Shown here piece after piece: positions 16,653 through 25,674 of a stretch of DNA of 41,736 bases (position 1 is the first letter of the stretch; every line of letters starts with the position of its first letter). Source of the stretch: Rhodococcus jostii NBRC 16295 (GTDB lineage: Bacteria; Actinomycetota; Actinomycetes; Mycobacteriales; Mycobacteriaceae); assembly GCF_001894825.1 (NCBI RefSeq), contig NZ_BCWY01000083.1:1-41736 (forward strand), in the 5' to 3' direction. The notes beneath the pieces were generated by a model. The model searched no databases and was not told the DNA's origin. It worked only from the letters and a program-made list of their open reading frames with translations. Made by a program: the position numbers and the translations under genes.

Positions 16653-18974
16653 TCACCCGAACAATGCCGGCAGAGTTCCCTCGAATGTCGTGCGCAGCTC
16701 GGCCAGCGAGACCGAGAACTGGCCCTGGACCTCGACGGAATCGGACCCCTCGTCCACCACACCGATGCGCACCCACGGGAGATTACGGGCCGTGCACATA
16801 CCCGTAAAGCGAGTTTCCTCGGTGCGCGGGACCGCGACGAGCACGCGACCCGAAGACTCGGAGAAGAGGGTGACGAACGGGTCGGCGTCGTCGGGAAGCA
16901 GGATGCGGCACCCGGTCTCGCCGGCGAGCGCGGCCTCGACGACGGTCTGCGCGAGGCCACCTTCGGAGAGGTCGTGGGCTGCGGACACCAGTCCGTCGCG
17001 GGACGCCGCGAGGAGGATGTCGGCCAGCAACTGCTCGCGCTCGAGGTCGACCTTCGGCGGCACGCCACCGAGGTGGCCGTGCTCGACCTGCGACCAGATG
17101 GACCCGTCGAACTCGTCGCGGGTGTCGCCGAGCAGGATCAGCGTTTCGCCCGGTTCCAGTCCGAGACCGGTGGGGATGCGACGGTGCACGTCGTCGATGA
17201 CGCCGAGCACGGCCACCACCGGGGTGGGCAGAATCGCGGTCGCACCGGTCTGGTTGTAGAAGCTGACGTTGCCGCCGGTGACGGGGATGCCGAGCTTCGC
17301 GCAGCCGTCCGCCAGACCGCGCACGGCCTGCTGGAACTGCCACATGACTCCCGGGTCCTCGGGGGAACCGAAGTTCAGGCAGTTGCTGACGGCCTTCGGG
17401 GTGGCACCGGTGACGGCGACGTTGCGGAAGGCCTCGGCGAGCGCCAGCTGCGCACCCGCGTACGGGTCGAGTGCGGTGTACCGGCCGGATGCGTCGGTGG
17501 CGAGCGCGATGCCGCGACCCGTCTTCTCGTCGACGCGGATCACACCGGAGTCGGCGTTCTCGGCGAGAACGGTGTTGCCGCGCACGTAGCGGTCGTACTG
17601 CTCGGTGATCCACTTGCGGCTGCACAGCGCCGGGGACGCGAGCATCTTCAGGAGAGTCGCCTTCAGTTCTTCGGCCGACTCGGGACGCTTCAGGCCCGCG
17701 GTGGTGTTCGCGATCAGGGCGTCCTGGGTGGCGGGACGCTGCACGGGGCGCTCGTACACCGGGCCCTCGTGGGCGACGGTGCGCGGCGGCACGTCGACGA
17801 CGGTCTCGCCGTGCCAGGAGATGGTGAGCCGCTCGCCGTCGGTGACCTCACCGATGACGGTGGCGAGGACGTCCCACTTCTTGCAGACCTCCATGAACGC
17901 GTCGACGTTCTCGGGGGTCACGACGGCGCACATGCGCTCCTGCGATTCGCTGGACAGCACCTCCGCCGCGGTCATGCCCGTGGCACGCATCGGCACCTGC
18001 TCGAGGTTGATGTGCATGCCGCCGTCGCCGGCCGCCGCCAGCTCCGACGTCGCGCAGGACAGCCCGGCCCCGCCGAGGTCCTGGATACCGACCACGAGCT
18101 TCGCGGAGTACAGCTCGAGACAGCACTCGATGAGCACCTTCTCGGTGAACGGGTCGCCCACCTGCACCGCCGGAAGCTTCTTCCGGCTTTTCGATGCTCC
18201 AGCTCCGCCTTCGGCTTCGTGTTCGTCCCCGGATTCGTCGCCGTCGAACGTCTCCGACGCGAGGACGGACACGCCGCCGATGCCGTCGAGGCCGGTGCGC
18301 GCACCGAACAGGATGATCTTGTTGCCGGCGCCGGATGCGAACGCGAGGTGCAAGTCCTCGACGCGCATCGCGCCGGCGCACAGCGCGTTGACCAGCGGAT
18401 TGCCCGCGTAGGACTCGTCGAACACGGTCTCGCCACCGACGTTGGGCAGGCCGAGCGAGTTGCCGTAGCCACCGACACCGCGCACCACACCGTCGACGAC
18501 GCGACGGGTGTCGGGGGCGTCGGCCGCACCGAAGCGCAGCTGATCCATGACCGCGATCGGGCGGGCGCCCATGGCCATGATGTCGCGGACGATGCCGCCG
18601 ACACCGGTGGCCGCGCCCTGGTACGGCTCCACGTAGGACGGGTGGTTGTGGCTCTCGACCTTGAACGTGACGGCCCAGCCGTCGCCGATGTCGACGACAC
18701 CGGCGTTCTCGCCGATGCCCGCGAGCATCGACGACCGCATCTCGTCGGTCGTGGTCTCACCGAAGTACTTCAGGTGCACCTTGGACGACTTGTAGGAGCA
18801 GTGTTCGCTCCACATCACCGAGTACATCGCGAGCTCGGCCTCGGTGGGGCGACGGCCCAGGATCTCCTTGATGCGGGCGTACTCGTCGTCCTTGAGGCCC
18901 AGTTCCTTGAAGGGCTGTGCGACGTCGGGGGTCGCGGTGGCGGCGGTGACGGTGTCGACCGGGTGTGCTGACAC
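16653..18974 (-). CDS. purL: Phosphoribosylformylglycinamidine synthase subunit PurL
   Basis: PurL is the large subunit of three-part FGAM synthase; with PurS and PurQ (at 25720-26633 here) it amidates FGAR at step four of purine synthesis. The 773 residues are the small-PurL length without a glutaminase domain. Motifs include MYSVMWSEHCSYKSSK, VVDIGDGWAVTFKVESHNHP, and the internal-duplication segments QDLGGAGLSCATSELA and SAAHDLSEGGLAQ. An acidic, serine-rich insert (DGDESGDEHEAEGGAGASK) interrupts the middle. The start is GTG at 18974. It heads a four-gene operon running to 13848. Confidence 0.97.
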   Translation of the reverse strand: MSAHPVDTVTAATATPDVAQPFKELGLKDDEYARIKEILGRRPTEAELAMYSVMWSEHCSYKSSKVHLKYFGETTTDEMRSSMLAGIGENAGVVDIGDGWAVTFKVESHNHPSYVEPYQGAATGVGGIVRDIMAMGARPIAVMDQLRFGAADAPDTRRVVDGVVRGVGGYGNSLGLPNVGGETVFDESYAGNPLVNALCAGAMRVEDLHLAFASGAGNKIILFGARTGLDGIGGVSVLASETFDGDESGDEHEAEGGAGASKSRKKLPAVQVGDPFTEKVLIECCLELYSAKLVVGIQDLGGAGLSCATSELAAAGDGGMHINLEQVPMRATGMTAAEVLSSESQERMCAVVTPENVDAFMEVCKKWDVLATVIGEVTDGERLTISWHGETVVDVPPRTVAHEGPVYERPVQRPATQDALIANTTAGLKRPESAEELKATLLKMLASPALCSRKWITEQYDRYVRGNTVLAENADSGVIRVDEKTGRGIALATDASGRYTALDPYAGAQLALAEAFRNVAVTGATPKAVSNCLNFGSPEDPGVMWQFQQAVRGLADGCAKLGIPVTGGNVSFYNQTGATAILPTPVVAVLGVIDDVHRRIPTGLGLEPGETLILLGDTRDEFDGSIWSQVEHGHLGGVPPKVDLEREQLLADILLAASRDGLVSAAHDLSEGGLAQTVVEAALAGETGCRILLPDDADPFVTLFSESSGRVLVAVPRTEETRFTGMCTARNLPWVRIGVVDEGSDSVEVQGQFSVSLAELRTTFEGTLPALFG

Positions 18975-19114
18975 TGGAGGTGGGGTCCCTTCCCTACGGG
19001 GTCGAAAGGCAAGCCGGGAGTCACGGTCGGCGCAAGCCGAGTGGCGACGAGCCGTACGTCAGTCTATCCGGCGGCTCGTTCCGGTACCGACCTGGCGCTC
19101 CCCGCCCGCCTCCG

Positions 19115-20398
19115 TCACGCCGTCGGTGTGAGGAAGGCCGCAAGAGCGTCGGAGTACGCCCGCACGTCACGGGCGCCCATCAACTCCCGCGAGGAATGCA
19201 TTCCGAGCTGCGCGGCGCCCACGTCGACGGTGCTCAGGCCGGTGCGCGAGGCGGTGATCGGGCCGATGGTGGAACCGCACGGCAGATCGGCCCGGTGCAC
19301 GTACCGCTGCAGCGGCACGCCCGCCTGGTCGCAGGCGAGCGCGAACGCCCCGGCTCCGGCCGCGTCGGTGGCATAACGCAGGTTCTGGTTGACCTTGAGC
19401 ACCGGACCTCCGTTGACGGCGATGTGGTGGGCCGGCTCGTGCCGGTCGGGATAGTTGGGATGCGTCGCGTGCGCCATGTCGCCCGACGCACAGATCGAGC
19501 CGGCCATGGTCTGCAGGAATTCCTCGCGCCCGCCGCCGCGGCCGAGGACGATGCGCTCGAGCACGGTGCTCAGGAGGTCGGAGAACGCACCCCGATCCGA
19601 CATGCTTCCCACCTCCTCGTGGTCGAACAGTGCGAGCACGGGCACGTGGTCGCCGGGGTTCTCGGCCGCCGCCAGCAACGCCTGGGTGCCGGCGTAGCAG
19701 GTGCCCTGGTTGTCGAGCCGCGGCGCGCTGACGAGGTCCTGTTCGGTTCCGACCAGCGTGCTGGGCGCGAGATCGTGGGTCATCAGTTCCCACCCGAGCA
19801 CCGCGTCGGCCGGCACCTCCGCGCGGTCCGCCACGAAGTCGATGAACGGTCGGCGTTCGGGCCCGACACCCCATACCGCGTTGAGGTGGCGCTGCGGATC
19901 GAGGTGCACTCCCTTGCGGTCCTCGGACAGGTGGATCGCCAGCTGCGGCACGCGCAGGATCGGTTCGTCGACGCGGACGAGTTTCTCCTCCACCGCGTTG
20001 CCGGCCCGCACGCTCAGCCGTCCGGAGATGCCCAGGTCGCGGTCGAGCCACGAGTTGAGCCACGCGCCGCCGTACGGTTCGAGACCCACCAGCTGCCACC
20101 CCGCCGACGACAGGTCGGGGTGCTGCTTGACGCGCAGGTTCGGGCTGTCGGTGTGCCCGCCGACGATGCGGAACGGCGCCGTCCGGCCCACCCCTTCGGT
20201 ACTCCAGGCGATGAGCGATCCGCCGCGCACGAGGAAGTACCGGCCGGGTTCGCCGGGCCACGAGTCGGTTTCGCGCAACTCGGTGAACCCGTTGCCGGTC
20301 AGCAACATCGACACCGTCGCGCACACATGGAACGGCGACGGTGACGCATCGACGAAGGTGCAGAGGCCGTGGGCGTCGGCCCACGTAGTGGAAGGCAT
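19115..20398 (-). CDS. M18 family aminopeptidase
   Basis: The 427-residue zinc aminopeptidase has the M18 signatures ASPSPFHV near the N-terminus, VGGHTDSPNLRVKQ (first zinc ligands), DHEEVGS (catalytic glutamate pair) and MHSSRELMG at the end. M18 enzymes remove acidic or neutral N-terminal residues from peptides in the cytosol and form dodecamers. It corresponds to mycobacterial PepC/ApeB. I chose ATG 20398 (MPSTTWADAHGL); ATG 20410 (MIEA) is equally usable and adds four residues. It follows the VOC gene by only 13-25 bases, so the two form an operon. The frame is open further upstream but is antisense to nothing useful. Confidence 0.92.
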   Translation of the reverse strand: MPSTTWADAHGLCTFVDASPSPFHVCATVSMLLTGNGFTELRETDSWPGEPGRYFLVRGGSLIAWSTEGVGRTAPFRIVGGHTDSPNLRVKQHPDLSSAGWQLVGLEPYGGAWLNSWLDRDLGISGRLSVRAGNAVEEKLVRVDEPILRVPQLAIHLSEDRKGVHLDPQRHLNAVWGVGPERRPFIDFVADRAEVPADAVLGWELMTHDLAPSTLVGTEQDLVSAPRLDNQGTCYAGTQALLAAAENPGDHVPVLALFDHEEVGSMSDRGAFSDLLSTVLERIVLGRGGGREEFLQTMAGSICASGDMAHATHPNYPDRHEPAHHIAVNGGPVLKVNQNLRYATDAAGAGAFALACDQAGVPLQRYVHRADLPCGSTIGPITASRTGLSTVDVGAAQLGMHSSRELMGARDVRAYSDALAAFLTPTA

Positions 20399-20423
20399 GG
20401 CCTCAATCATGCAGGACCCGGTG

Positions 20424-20777
20424 TCACGTGTGGGAACCCGAGACGCAGAACTGGTTGCCGTCCGGGTCGGCGAGCGTGACCCAGCGGAAACCGCCCATCT
20501 CGTGCTGCGCGACCTCGGTCGCGCCGTCTGCACTCAGCCTGCCCACCTCGCCGTCGAGGTCTTCGGACGACAGGTCGAGGTGGATGCGGTTCTTCCCCGG
20601 TGTCGGATCGTCGACCTTCTGGAAGGCCAGTTTCTGCGCGGAGTCCGGCAGCGCGACGACGTAGAACCAGCCGTCGTTCTCCTGCTCGATCGTACCCGCC
20701 GTCTGTTTCGCCCACCACGTCGCGAGAGGACCGGGATCGAGGGTGTCGAACGTGATCATGCCGAGTGTAAGTGCCAT
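20424..20777 (-). CDS. VOC (glyoxalase/bleomycin-resistance fold) protein
   Basis: The 117 residues form one VOC protein: MITFDTLDPGPLATWW starts the first beta-alpha-beta module, and NRIHLDLSSEDLDGEV and ADPDGNQFCV mark the second. Metal-ligand positions are only partly kept (His in RIHLDL; the last position is Gln/Cys rather than the usual Glu), so it may bind a ligand without metal catalysis. An equivalent gene precedes the M18 aminopeptidase in mycobacteria. No function is known. The start at 20777 is tentative; Met7 (ATG 20759) is an alternative. Confidence 0.8.
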   Translation of the reverse strand: MALTLGMITFDTLDPGPLATWWAKQTAGTIEQENDGWFYVVALPDSAQKLAFQKVDDPTPGKNRIHLDLSSEDLDGEVGRLSADGATEVAQHEMGGFRWVTLADPDGNQFCVSGSHT

Positions 20778-20817
20778 GCCCGGACAGTAGTCCGGACCAC
20801 CGACACGTTTCGGGGTG

Positions 20818-22017
20818 TCACAGGAATTCCTCGATCACCCGGACGGCCGCGTCCACTCCACCCGCAGAACGCAACTCGGCGGCGAGTTCGGCGCTGCGCC
20901 GCCGCACGGGCCCCGCGTCGACCCGGTCGAGCGCGTCTCGGAGTTCGGCCGGCGACACCTCCGAACTGTCCACTCGCACCGCCACTCCCGCGGCTACGAG
21001 GGCGTCGGCGTTCTCGAACTGGTCGGTGGCCTGCGGCGCGGCGATCATCGGGGTTCCCGTGAACATTCCCTCGCTGGACCCGCCCATGCCGGCGTGGGTG
21101 AGGAACGCGTCGGCCTGACCCAGGATGTCGAATTGGGGCACCCAGCGGTGAACCTCGACGTTGCCGGGCACGGTTCCGAGTTCGGCGACGTCGACGTGCT
21201 GACCGACCTGCAGGACCACGTGCCAGCCGTCGAGGTCGCCGAACGCCTCGATGCAGCGCCGGTAGAAGTCGGCGTGGTCGGTGAACGCCGTGCCGAGCGA
21301 GATGAGCAGCACCTTGGCCGCGCCTGCCGGACGCTGCCATCGGCCGTCGGCGGGACGCCGGGTGGGCAGCGCCGGCCCGACGAACGTGTAGACGTCCTCG
21401 TTCACACGGTCGGCGCCCGGCTGCATGGATTTCGCGATCAGCACCACCGCCCGGGTGGGGCGCCCGTAGAACTCGTCCGGGTCGGTCTCGACACCGTTGT
21501 CCACCAGGAGTTTCCGCTGTCGTTCGTACAGGGCCGCGCCGCGCGGGTCGGCCCGCATCGTGTCCACGAAGGACTTCATGTCGTCTTCGTAGCCCTCCCA
21601 GGCCACGTACGTCGGCGACAGCTGCACGATCGGAACACCCCATTCCTCGGCGAGAACCCGGGCAGGACCTCCCGCGATGTCGTAGAGGAACAGGTCGGGG
21701 CGGTCGTCCTCGTACAGCGACCGCAGTTGCGGCAGCATCGACTCGTACTCGGCCTGGAACAGGGTGAGCTGATCGATCGTGTCTCCCTCCCAGGACTTCT
21801 CCGACTCTTCGGTCGCACCCGCGGTGTTCACGCGCGGCAACGTCGAGGTGTACTCCTTGAATTCCGCCCCGGTGCTCTCGACGACGTCCTTCACGGCGGC
21901 ATCGTTGACGTACGTCACGCGGTGCCCCCGCGCGACGAGTTCGCGGAGTATCTCCAGGCTCGGGTTGACGTGCCCCGGCGCGGGAATGCTGACCATGGCG
22001 ATGTGAGAGCGAGTCAT
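20818..22017 (-). CDS. Macrolide-type GT1 glycosyltransferase (OleD/OleI-like)
   Basis: The 399-residue protein has the two-domain GT-B fold of the MGT family. From memory, long segments align with Streptomyces OleI/OleD: PGHVNPSLEILRELVARGH (catalytic His16), YDIAGGPARVLAEEWG (Asp113), ADRVNEDVYTFVG, and the nucleotide-sugar motif THAGMGGSSEGMFTGTP with the following PQATDQFENA. OleD and OleI transfer glucose from UDP-glucose to the desosamine hydroxyl of macrolides and inactivate them. A role in drug inactivation is therefore likely, but these enzymes are broad and could serve flavonoid- or phenol-like substrates. SD GGAAGGA precedes the ATG. It diverges from a TetR gene and carries an operator dyad upstream. 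Confidence 0.88.
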   Translation of the reverse strand: MTRSHIAMVSIPAPGHVNPSLEILRELVARGHRVTYVNDAAVKDVVESTGAEFKEYTSTLPRVNTAGATEESEKSWEGDTIDQLTLFQAEYESMLPQLRSLYEDDRPDLFLYDIAGGPARVLAEEWGVPIVQLSPTYVAWEGYEDDMKSFVDTMRADPRGAALYERQRKLLVDNGVETDPDEFYGRPTRAVVLIAKSMQPGADRVNEDVYTFVGPALPTRRPADGRWQRPAGAAKVLLISLGTAFTDHADFYRRCIEAFGDLDGWHVVLQVGQHVDVAELGTVPGNVEVHRWVPQFDILGQADAFLTHAGMGGSSEGMFTGTPMIAAPQATDQFENADALVAAGVAVRVDSSEVSPAELRDALDRVDAGPVRRRSAELAAELRSAGGVDAAVRVIEEFL

Positions 22018-22032
22018 CTTTCATCCTTCCCT

Positions 22033-22050
22033 AGACGGAACGGTCCGTCT
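22033..22050. promoter_or_regulatory. Operator dyad 1, glycosyltransferase side
   Basis: AGACGGAACGGTCCGTCT has seven-base arms and a four-base centre. It starts 16 bases upstream of the glycosyltransferase ATG and has the same length and outer half-sites (AGACG/CGTCT) as the dyad at 22085-22102, so one protein should bind both. The adjacent TetR product is the obvious candidate. Confidence 0.7.
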
Positions 22051-22084
22051 CGTTTGATGGTGACACGTGACCGAAGTCGAGTCA

Positions 22085-22102
22085 AGACGATACGTCTCGT
22101 CT
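22085..22102. promoter_or_regulatory. Operator dyad 2, TetR side
   Basis: AGACGATACGTCTCGTCT has six-base arms AGACGA/TCGTCT and lies just upstream of the -10 TACGAT of the TetR gene, where bound protein would cause autorepression. It shares AGACG-N8-CGTCT with dyad 1. Confidence 0.7.
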
Positions 22103-22106
22103 GGTC

Positions 22107-22112
22107 TACGAT
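22107..22112 (+). promoter_or_regulatory. -10 box for a probably leaderless tetR transcript
   Basis: TACGAT ends six bases before the ATG at 22119, predicting initiation at the start codon. No SD is visible. Confidence 0.45.
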
Positions 22113-22118
22113 CCGTTC

Positions 22119-22709
22119 ATGCCGTCCGCCGACAATCCCCGCCGCTCCGAACGGTCCCGCGCCGCGATCCTGCAGGCCACGCAGGAACTGATCCGCGAAC
22201 AGCCCTACGGGAAGATCAGCATCGAAGGCATCGCCGCGCGCGCCAAGGTCGGAAAGCAGACGATCTACCGGTGGTGGCGGTCCAAGGGCGCACTCGTCGT
22301 GGACGCCCTCCACGAACAGAACGCGGCCGGCGCCCAGGAGATGATGGCGCTGCCGGACACCGGCGACCTCGCCGCCGACATGCGGCTGGTTCTGCGGGCC
22401 ACGGTCGACGAGTTCACGTCACCCGATTTCGAACCGCTGTTCCGGGCACTGGCCATCGAATCGCTGCAGGACCCCGACCTGCAACAACAGATCGTCGAAC
22501 GGATCTACCGGCCGCAGTTCGAGTTCGTCGCGACGCGGTTCCGGTCCGCGCAGGACGCCGGGCAGATGCGCCCCGACGTCGACCTCGCCCTGGCGTTCGA
22601 ATTATTCATGGCACCCATGTTCTACCGCTGGCAGAGCGGGGCGCATCCCCTCACCCACGACCACGCGGACGCCGTCGTCGACCTGGCGATGCGTGCCCTC
22701 ACACCCTGA
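22119..22709 (+). CDS. TetR/AcrR-family repressor, probably of the glycosyltransferase
   Basis: The 196 residues have the N-terminal TetR helix-turn-helix at about 32-53 (KISIEGIAARAKVGKQTIYRWW) followed by an all-helical ligand domain, resembling the TetR_C_11/C_33 type. Proteins of this class leave DNA on binding a small hydrophobic molecule. It faces the glycosyltransferase gene across 101 bases that contain two matching dyads, the classic layout of a repressor controlling itself and a neighbouring enzyme. The inducer could be the glycosyltransferase substrate; that is inference. Confidence 0.9.
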   Translation: MPSADNPRRSERSRAAILQATQELIREQPYGKISIEGIAARAKVGKQTIYRWWRSKGALVVDALHEQNAAGAQEMMALPDTGDLAADMRLVLRATVDEFTSPDFEPLFRALAIESLQDPDLQQQIVERIYRPQFEFVATRFRSAQDAGQMRPDVDLALAFELFMAPMFYRWQSGAHPLTHDHADAVVDLAMRALTP

Positions 22710-22718
22710 CGGCACGCA

Positions 22719-24845
22719 TCAGCGAGAGTCCTCGACGAACCCGAATTCGCCGTGCGCCAGGTCCTCCACGTGGACGGCGTGACCGGACGCGTCGGCGAGC
22801 GGGATCTTCCAGTTCGGATACTGCGTCTCGTCGGTGCCCGGCTGATTCTGGATCCGGTACTCCCCCACGAGGTCGGCGAGTGCCACGCCCGACAGCAGGG
22901 ACGGGCTCCGGCTGATCAGGCGGTACAGCGCCTTCACGGTGTCAGGGATCGACGCGTCGGCCGCCAGCAACCCACGGTCGCGCGCCAACTGCAGCACCGC
23001 CTCACGCTGGTGCGCGTCGTGTTCCTTCTCCAGCTCGAGGTCGCGTTCGAGGAGACCGAGTCGCGAGCGCAATTCGATGTGTTCACCGGCGAGGTATCCC
23101 GCGGTCGGCGGAAGATCGTGCGTCGTAACGGATGTCAGACACAGGGTCCGATACTCCTCCGGCGGCGTCGGACGGTCTCCGTCGTGCTCGAACCACAGGA
23201 TCGACGTTCCCAGGATCCCGCGCTCGGCGAGGTAGTCCTGAACGACGGGTTCGAACACCCCGAGGTCCTCGCCGATCACCACGGCGCCGGCCCGCTCCGC
23301 CTCGAGCACGAGGATGCCGATCAGGGCCTCGTGCTCGTAGGTGACGTACGTCCCCTCGGCCGGCGACTCCGCATCGGCCGGTATCCACCACAACCGGAAC
23401 AGACCCAGGATGTGATCGACGCGCAGGCCACCCGCGTGTTTCAGCACTGTCCGCAGCATGTCGCGGTAGGGGGCGTAGCCCAGCTCGGCAAGCCGATCCG
23501 GCCGCCACGGCGGCTGATTCCACTGCTGACCCTGCTGATTGAAGTCGTCGGGCGGAGCTCCGACGGTGATCCCCTCCGCCAGAGCGGTTCCCAGCGACCA
23601 CGCATCCGCACCGCCCTGCTGGACTCCGACCGCCAGGTCGTGCACGATCCCGATGTCCATGCCCGCCGCCAGGGCCGCGTCCTGTGCGCCGGAAAGCTGT
23701 TCGTCGCATACCCATTGGAGCCACGAGTAGAACTCGACGCGCGGCGCGAGCTTACGCCGCTGCGCCTGTACCCACTCACTGTCGGGGGCACCGGCCTTCG
23801 TCTGCCATCGCGGGTCGTCGGGCCGCAATTTCTCGGTGAGCGCGCTCCAGGTCGCGAAGTCGCGCAGGCCGTCACTCTCGACGCGGCGGAATTCGTCGAA
23901 CGCGTGCTGCCTGCTCGGACTGCGCTCGATCCGGAACACCCGCTCGAGGACCCGAAGTTTGGCCCGGTACGACGCATTTCGGGCGATCCGGTCGGACCGA
24001 TCGTTCGCCCGCTCGAATCGCGCTGCGGCGTCGCGCATCCGCGCATGGCGTCGCGTCGAGAGATACGCCGTCTCGGGGATGTTCTCGACCCGGATGTACA
24101 TCGGATTGACGTATCGGCGGGTGGTCGGCAGATAGGGTGACGCCTCGATCGGCGGCCGGGGCTGCGCGGCGTGCAGCGGATTGACGAGAACGTAGTCGGC
24201 GCCGTGCGCGGACCCGAAGATCGACGCGAGATCCGCGAGGTCGCCGAAGTCGCCGACACCCCAGGAACGACGCGACCGGATCGAATACAGCTGCGTGAGC
24301 ACACCCCACCGCCGGCGATCACGCAGCGCGTCGGAGGTCGACAACCGCGCCGGTGTCACCACGAGGGTGCACGACGAGGAGGCGAGGGACGTCGAGGCCC
24401 GCACGGAGTGCCACCCACACGGAATCCCGGGCGGAACGGCGAACGTCGCGCGGCCGATCAGCTCTCCGTCGACCTCGCGCGGATCGACCCACACCTGGAG
24501 TTGGTGTGCCGGGGTCGTCCCGCCCGACTCCAGGTCGATGTCGACGTCCACGGGTTCGCCGTGCGGAACGTGCACCACGAACCGGGTCTCGGCTCCCTGC
24601 ACCCCGACGACGACGGGCGGCAGCATCCGCCGCCACGGCGCCACGGCGCAGTCGGACAGGGCGCGCCGCACCTCGTCGTCCGTGCCGGCGGGCACGTCGA
24701 GGGCCGCGAGGACACGGCGAAGCGTGTCGTCCCCCACGTCGTGCCGCTGCTGATCCCACCCGCGGTACGACGTCGCCACCCCGTGCCGGGCCGCGAGGTC
24801 ACGCAACTGCTCGGTGTACGCCACCCGTCGATCGTGCCAGGTCAT
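22719..24845 (-). CDS. malQ: 4-alpha-glucanotransferase (amylomaltase)
   Basis: MalQ rearranges alpha-1,4-glucans by transferring maltosyl units between chains, in maltodextrin or glycogen turnover. The 708 residues follow the long GH77 layout with an N-terminal beta-rich domain (to about 200) before the barrel. Catalytic motifs are LRVDHILGLFRLWW (nucleophile Asp), VIGEDLG (acid/base Glu) and TTHDLPPTAGYL (transition-state Asp). The chosen ATG at 24845 gives MTWHDRRVAYTEQLRDLA; ATG 24899 would add 18 basic residues, and neither has a convincing SD. It stands alone and ends nine bases after the convergent TetR gene. Confidence 0.95.
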   Translation of the reverse strand: MTWHDRRVAYTEQLRDLAARHGVATSYRGWDQQRHDVGDDTLRRVLAALDVPAGTDDEVRRALSDCAVAPWRRMLPPVVVGVQGAETRFVVHVPHGEPVDVDIDLESGGTTPAHQLQVWVDPREVDGELIGRATFAVPPGIPCGWHSVRASTSLASSSCTLVVTPARLSTSDALRDRRRWGVLTQLYSIRSRRSWGVGDFGDLADLASIFGSAHGADYVLVNPLHAAQPRPPIEASPYLPTTRRYVNPMYIRVENIPETAYLSTRRHARMRDAAARFERANDRSDRIARNASYRAKLRVLERVFRIERSPSRQHAFDEFRRVESDGLRDFATWSALTEKLRPDDPRWQTKAGAPDSEWVQAQRRKLAPRVEFYSWLQWVCDEQLSGAQDAALAAGMDIGIVHDLAVGVQQGGADAWSLGTALAEGITVGAPPDDFNQQGQQWNQPPWRPDRLAELGYAPYRDMLRTVLKHAGGLRVDHILGLFRLWWIPADAESPAEGTYVTYEHEALIGILVLEAERAGAVVIGEDLGVFEPVVQDYLAERGILGTSILWFEHDGDRPTPPEEYRTLCLTSVTTHDLPPTAGYLAGEHIELRSRLGLLERDLELEKEHDAHQREAVLQLARDRGLLAADASIPDTVKALYRLISRSPSLLSGVALADLVGEYRIQNQPGTDETQYPNWKIPLADASGHAVHVEDLAHGEFGFVEDSR

Positions 24846-25018
24846 GTCGGGATCTGCGCGGCTTCGCCCGGCGGCGCGACGGTCCGGACGCCTTCGCATG
24901 ATTGGCCGTGGGCTTAGTGGGGTAATTGTGTCGTAATCAAGACGCACGGGTCCACGGCGAGCCCCGAACGGCAGACCGTGGTCGCGATCCGATGCGCCCG
25001 GCAACCGAGGAGTCTTCG

Positions 25019-25666
25019 ATGCTGCTACGTCTTCCCGGAGTCTATCGCCCGCAACACGATACGCAGTTGCTCGCAGACGTCCTGGCAGCGGAGCCTCTCG
25101 GACCCGATTCGCGGGTGCTCGATCTGTGCGCGGGAACGGGCGCCCTGAGTGTGCGCGCCGCCGCTGCGGGTGCCGGCCGGGTGACCGCGGTGGACGTGTC
25201 GCGGCGAGCGGCGATCAGTATCAGGCTCAATTCGCTTCTCGGAGGGCATCGGATCCGGGTGATCCACGGCGATCTCACCGAGCACGTCCGCACGGAACGG
25301 TTCGATGTCGTGGTGTCCAACCCGCCGTACGTTCCTGCCTCCGTCGACACGGTGCCCGACCGCGGCCCGGCGCGCGCATGGGACGCCGGCAAGAACGGAC
25401 GTGCACTGCTCGACCGAATCTGCTGCCAGGCCCCCGACGTTCTCGTCCCCGGCGGCGTCCTGCTGCTCGCGCAGTCCGGGCTGAGCGGAGTCGAGAAGAC
25501 ACTGACGATGCTCGAGGAGCAGAACATGCTGGTCGACGTCGCCGCGTCGGCGGAGATCCCGTTCGGCCCGGTTCTCCACGCACGCAGGGGGATGCTCGAA
25601 CGGAGAGGCCTCATCGAGGCCGGTCAGACCCGGGAAGAAATCGTGGTCATCCGCGCCGTCAAGTAG
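25019..25666 (+). CDS. HemK/PrmC-like small SAM methyltransferase (NPPY motif)
   Basis: The 215-residue protein has SAM motif VLDLCAGTGAL at 33-43 and NPPY at 101-104, the signature of enzymes that methylate amide or amino nitrogen. It lacks the N-terminal domain of PrmC, which methylates release-factor glutamine, so it may be a HemK2-like or a nucleic-acid N-methyltransferase. I choose ATG 25019 because GAGGAG lies six bases before it; ATG 24992 adds nine residues. It diverges from malQ and converges on purQ. The substrate is unknown. Confidence 0.82.
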   Translation: MLLRLPGVYRPQHDTQLLADVLAAEPLGPDSRVLDLCAGTGALSVRAAAAGAGRVTAVDVSRRAAISIRLNSLLGGHRIRVIHGDLTEHVRTERFDVVVSNPPYVPASVDTVPDRGPARAWDAGKNGRALLDRICCQAPDVLVPGGVLLLAQSGLSGVEKTLTMLEEQNMLVDVAASAEIPFGPVLHARRGMLERRGLIEAGQTREEIVVIRAVK

Positions 25667-25674
25667 CCGCCCGG

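Noticed and set aside
15501..18971. A 1156-codon open frame on the plus strand
   Set aside because: It is antisense to purL and the membrane hydrolase, is rich in Arg, Gly and His as GC-rich shadow frames are, and has no family match.
22719..25004. malQ starting upstream at about 25004
   Set aside because: The extra residues are unlike amylomaltases and overlap the divergent gene's upstream region; the family-like start is 24845.
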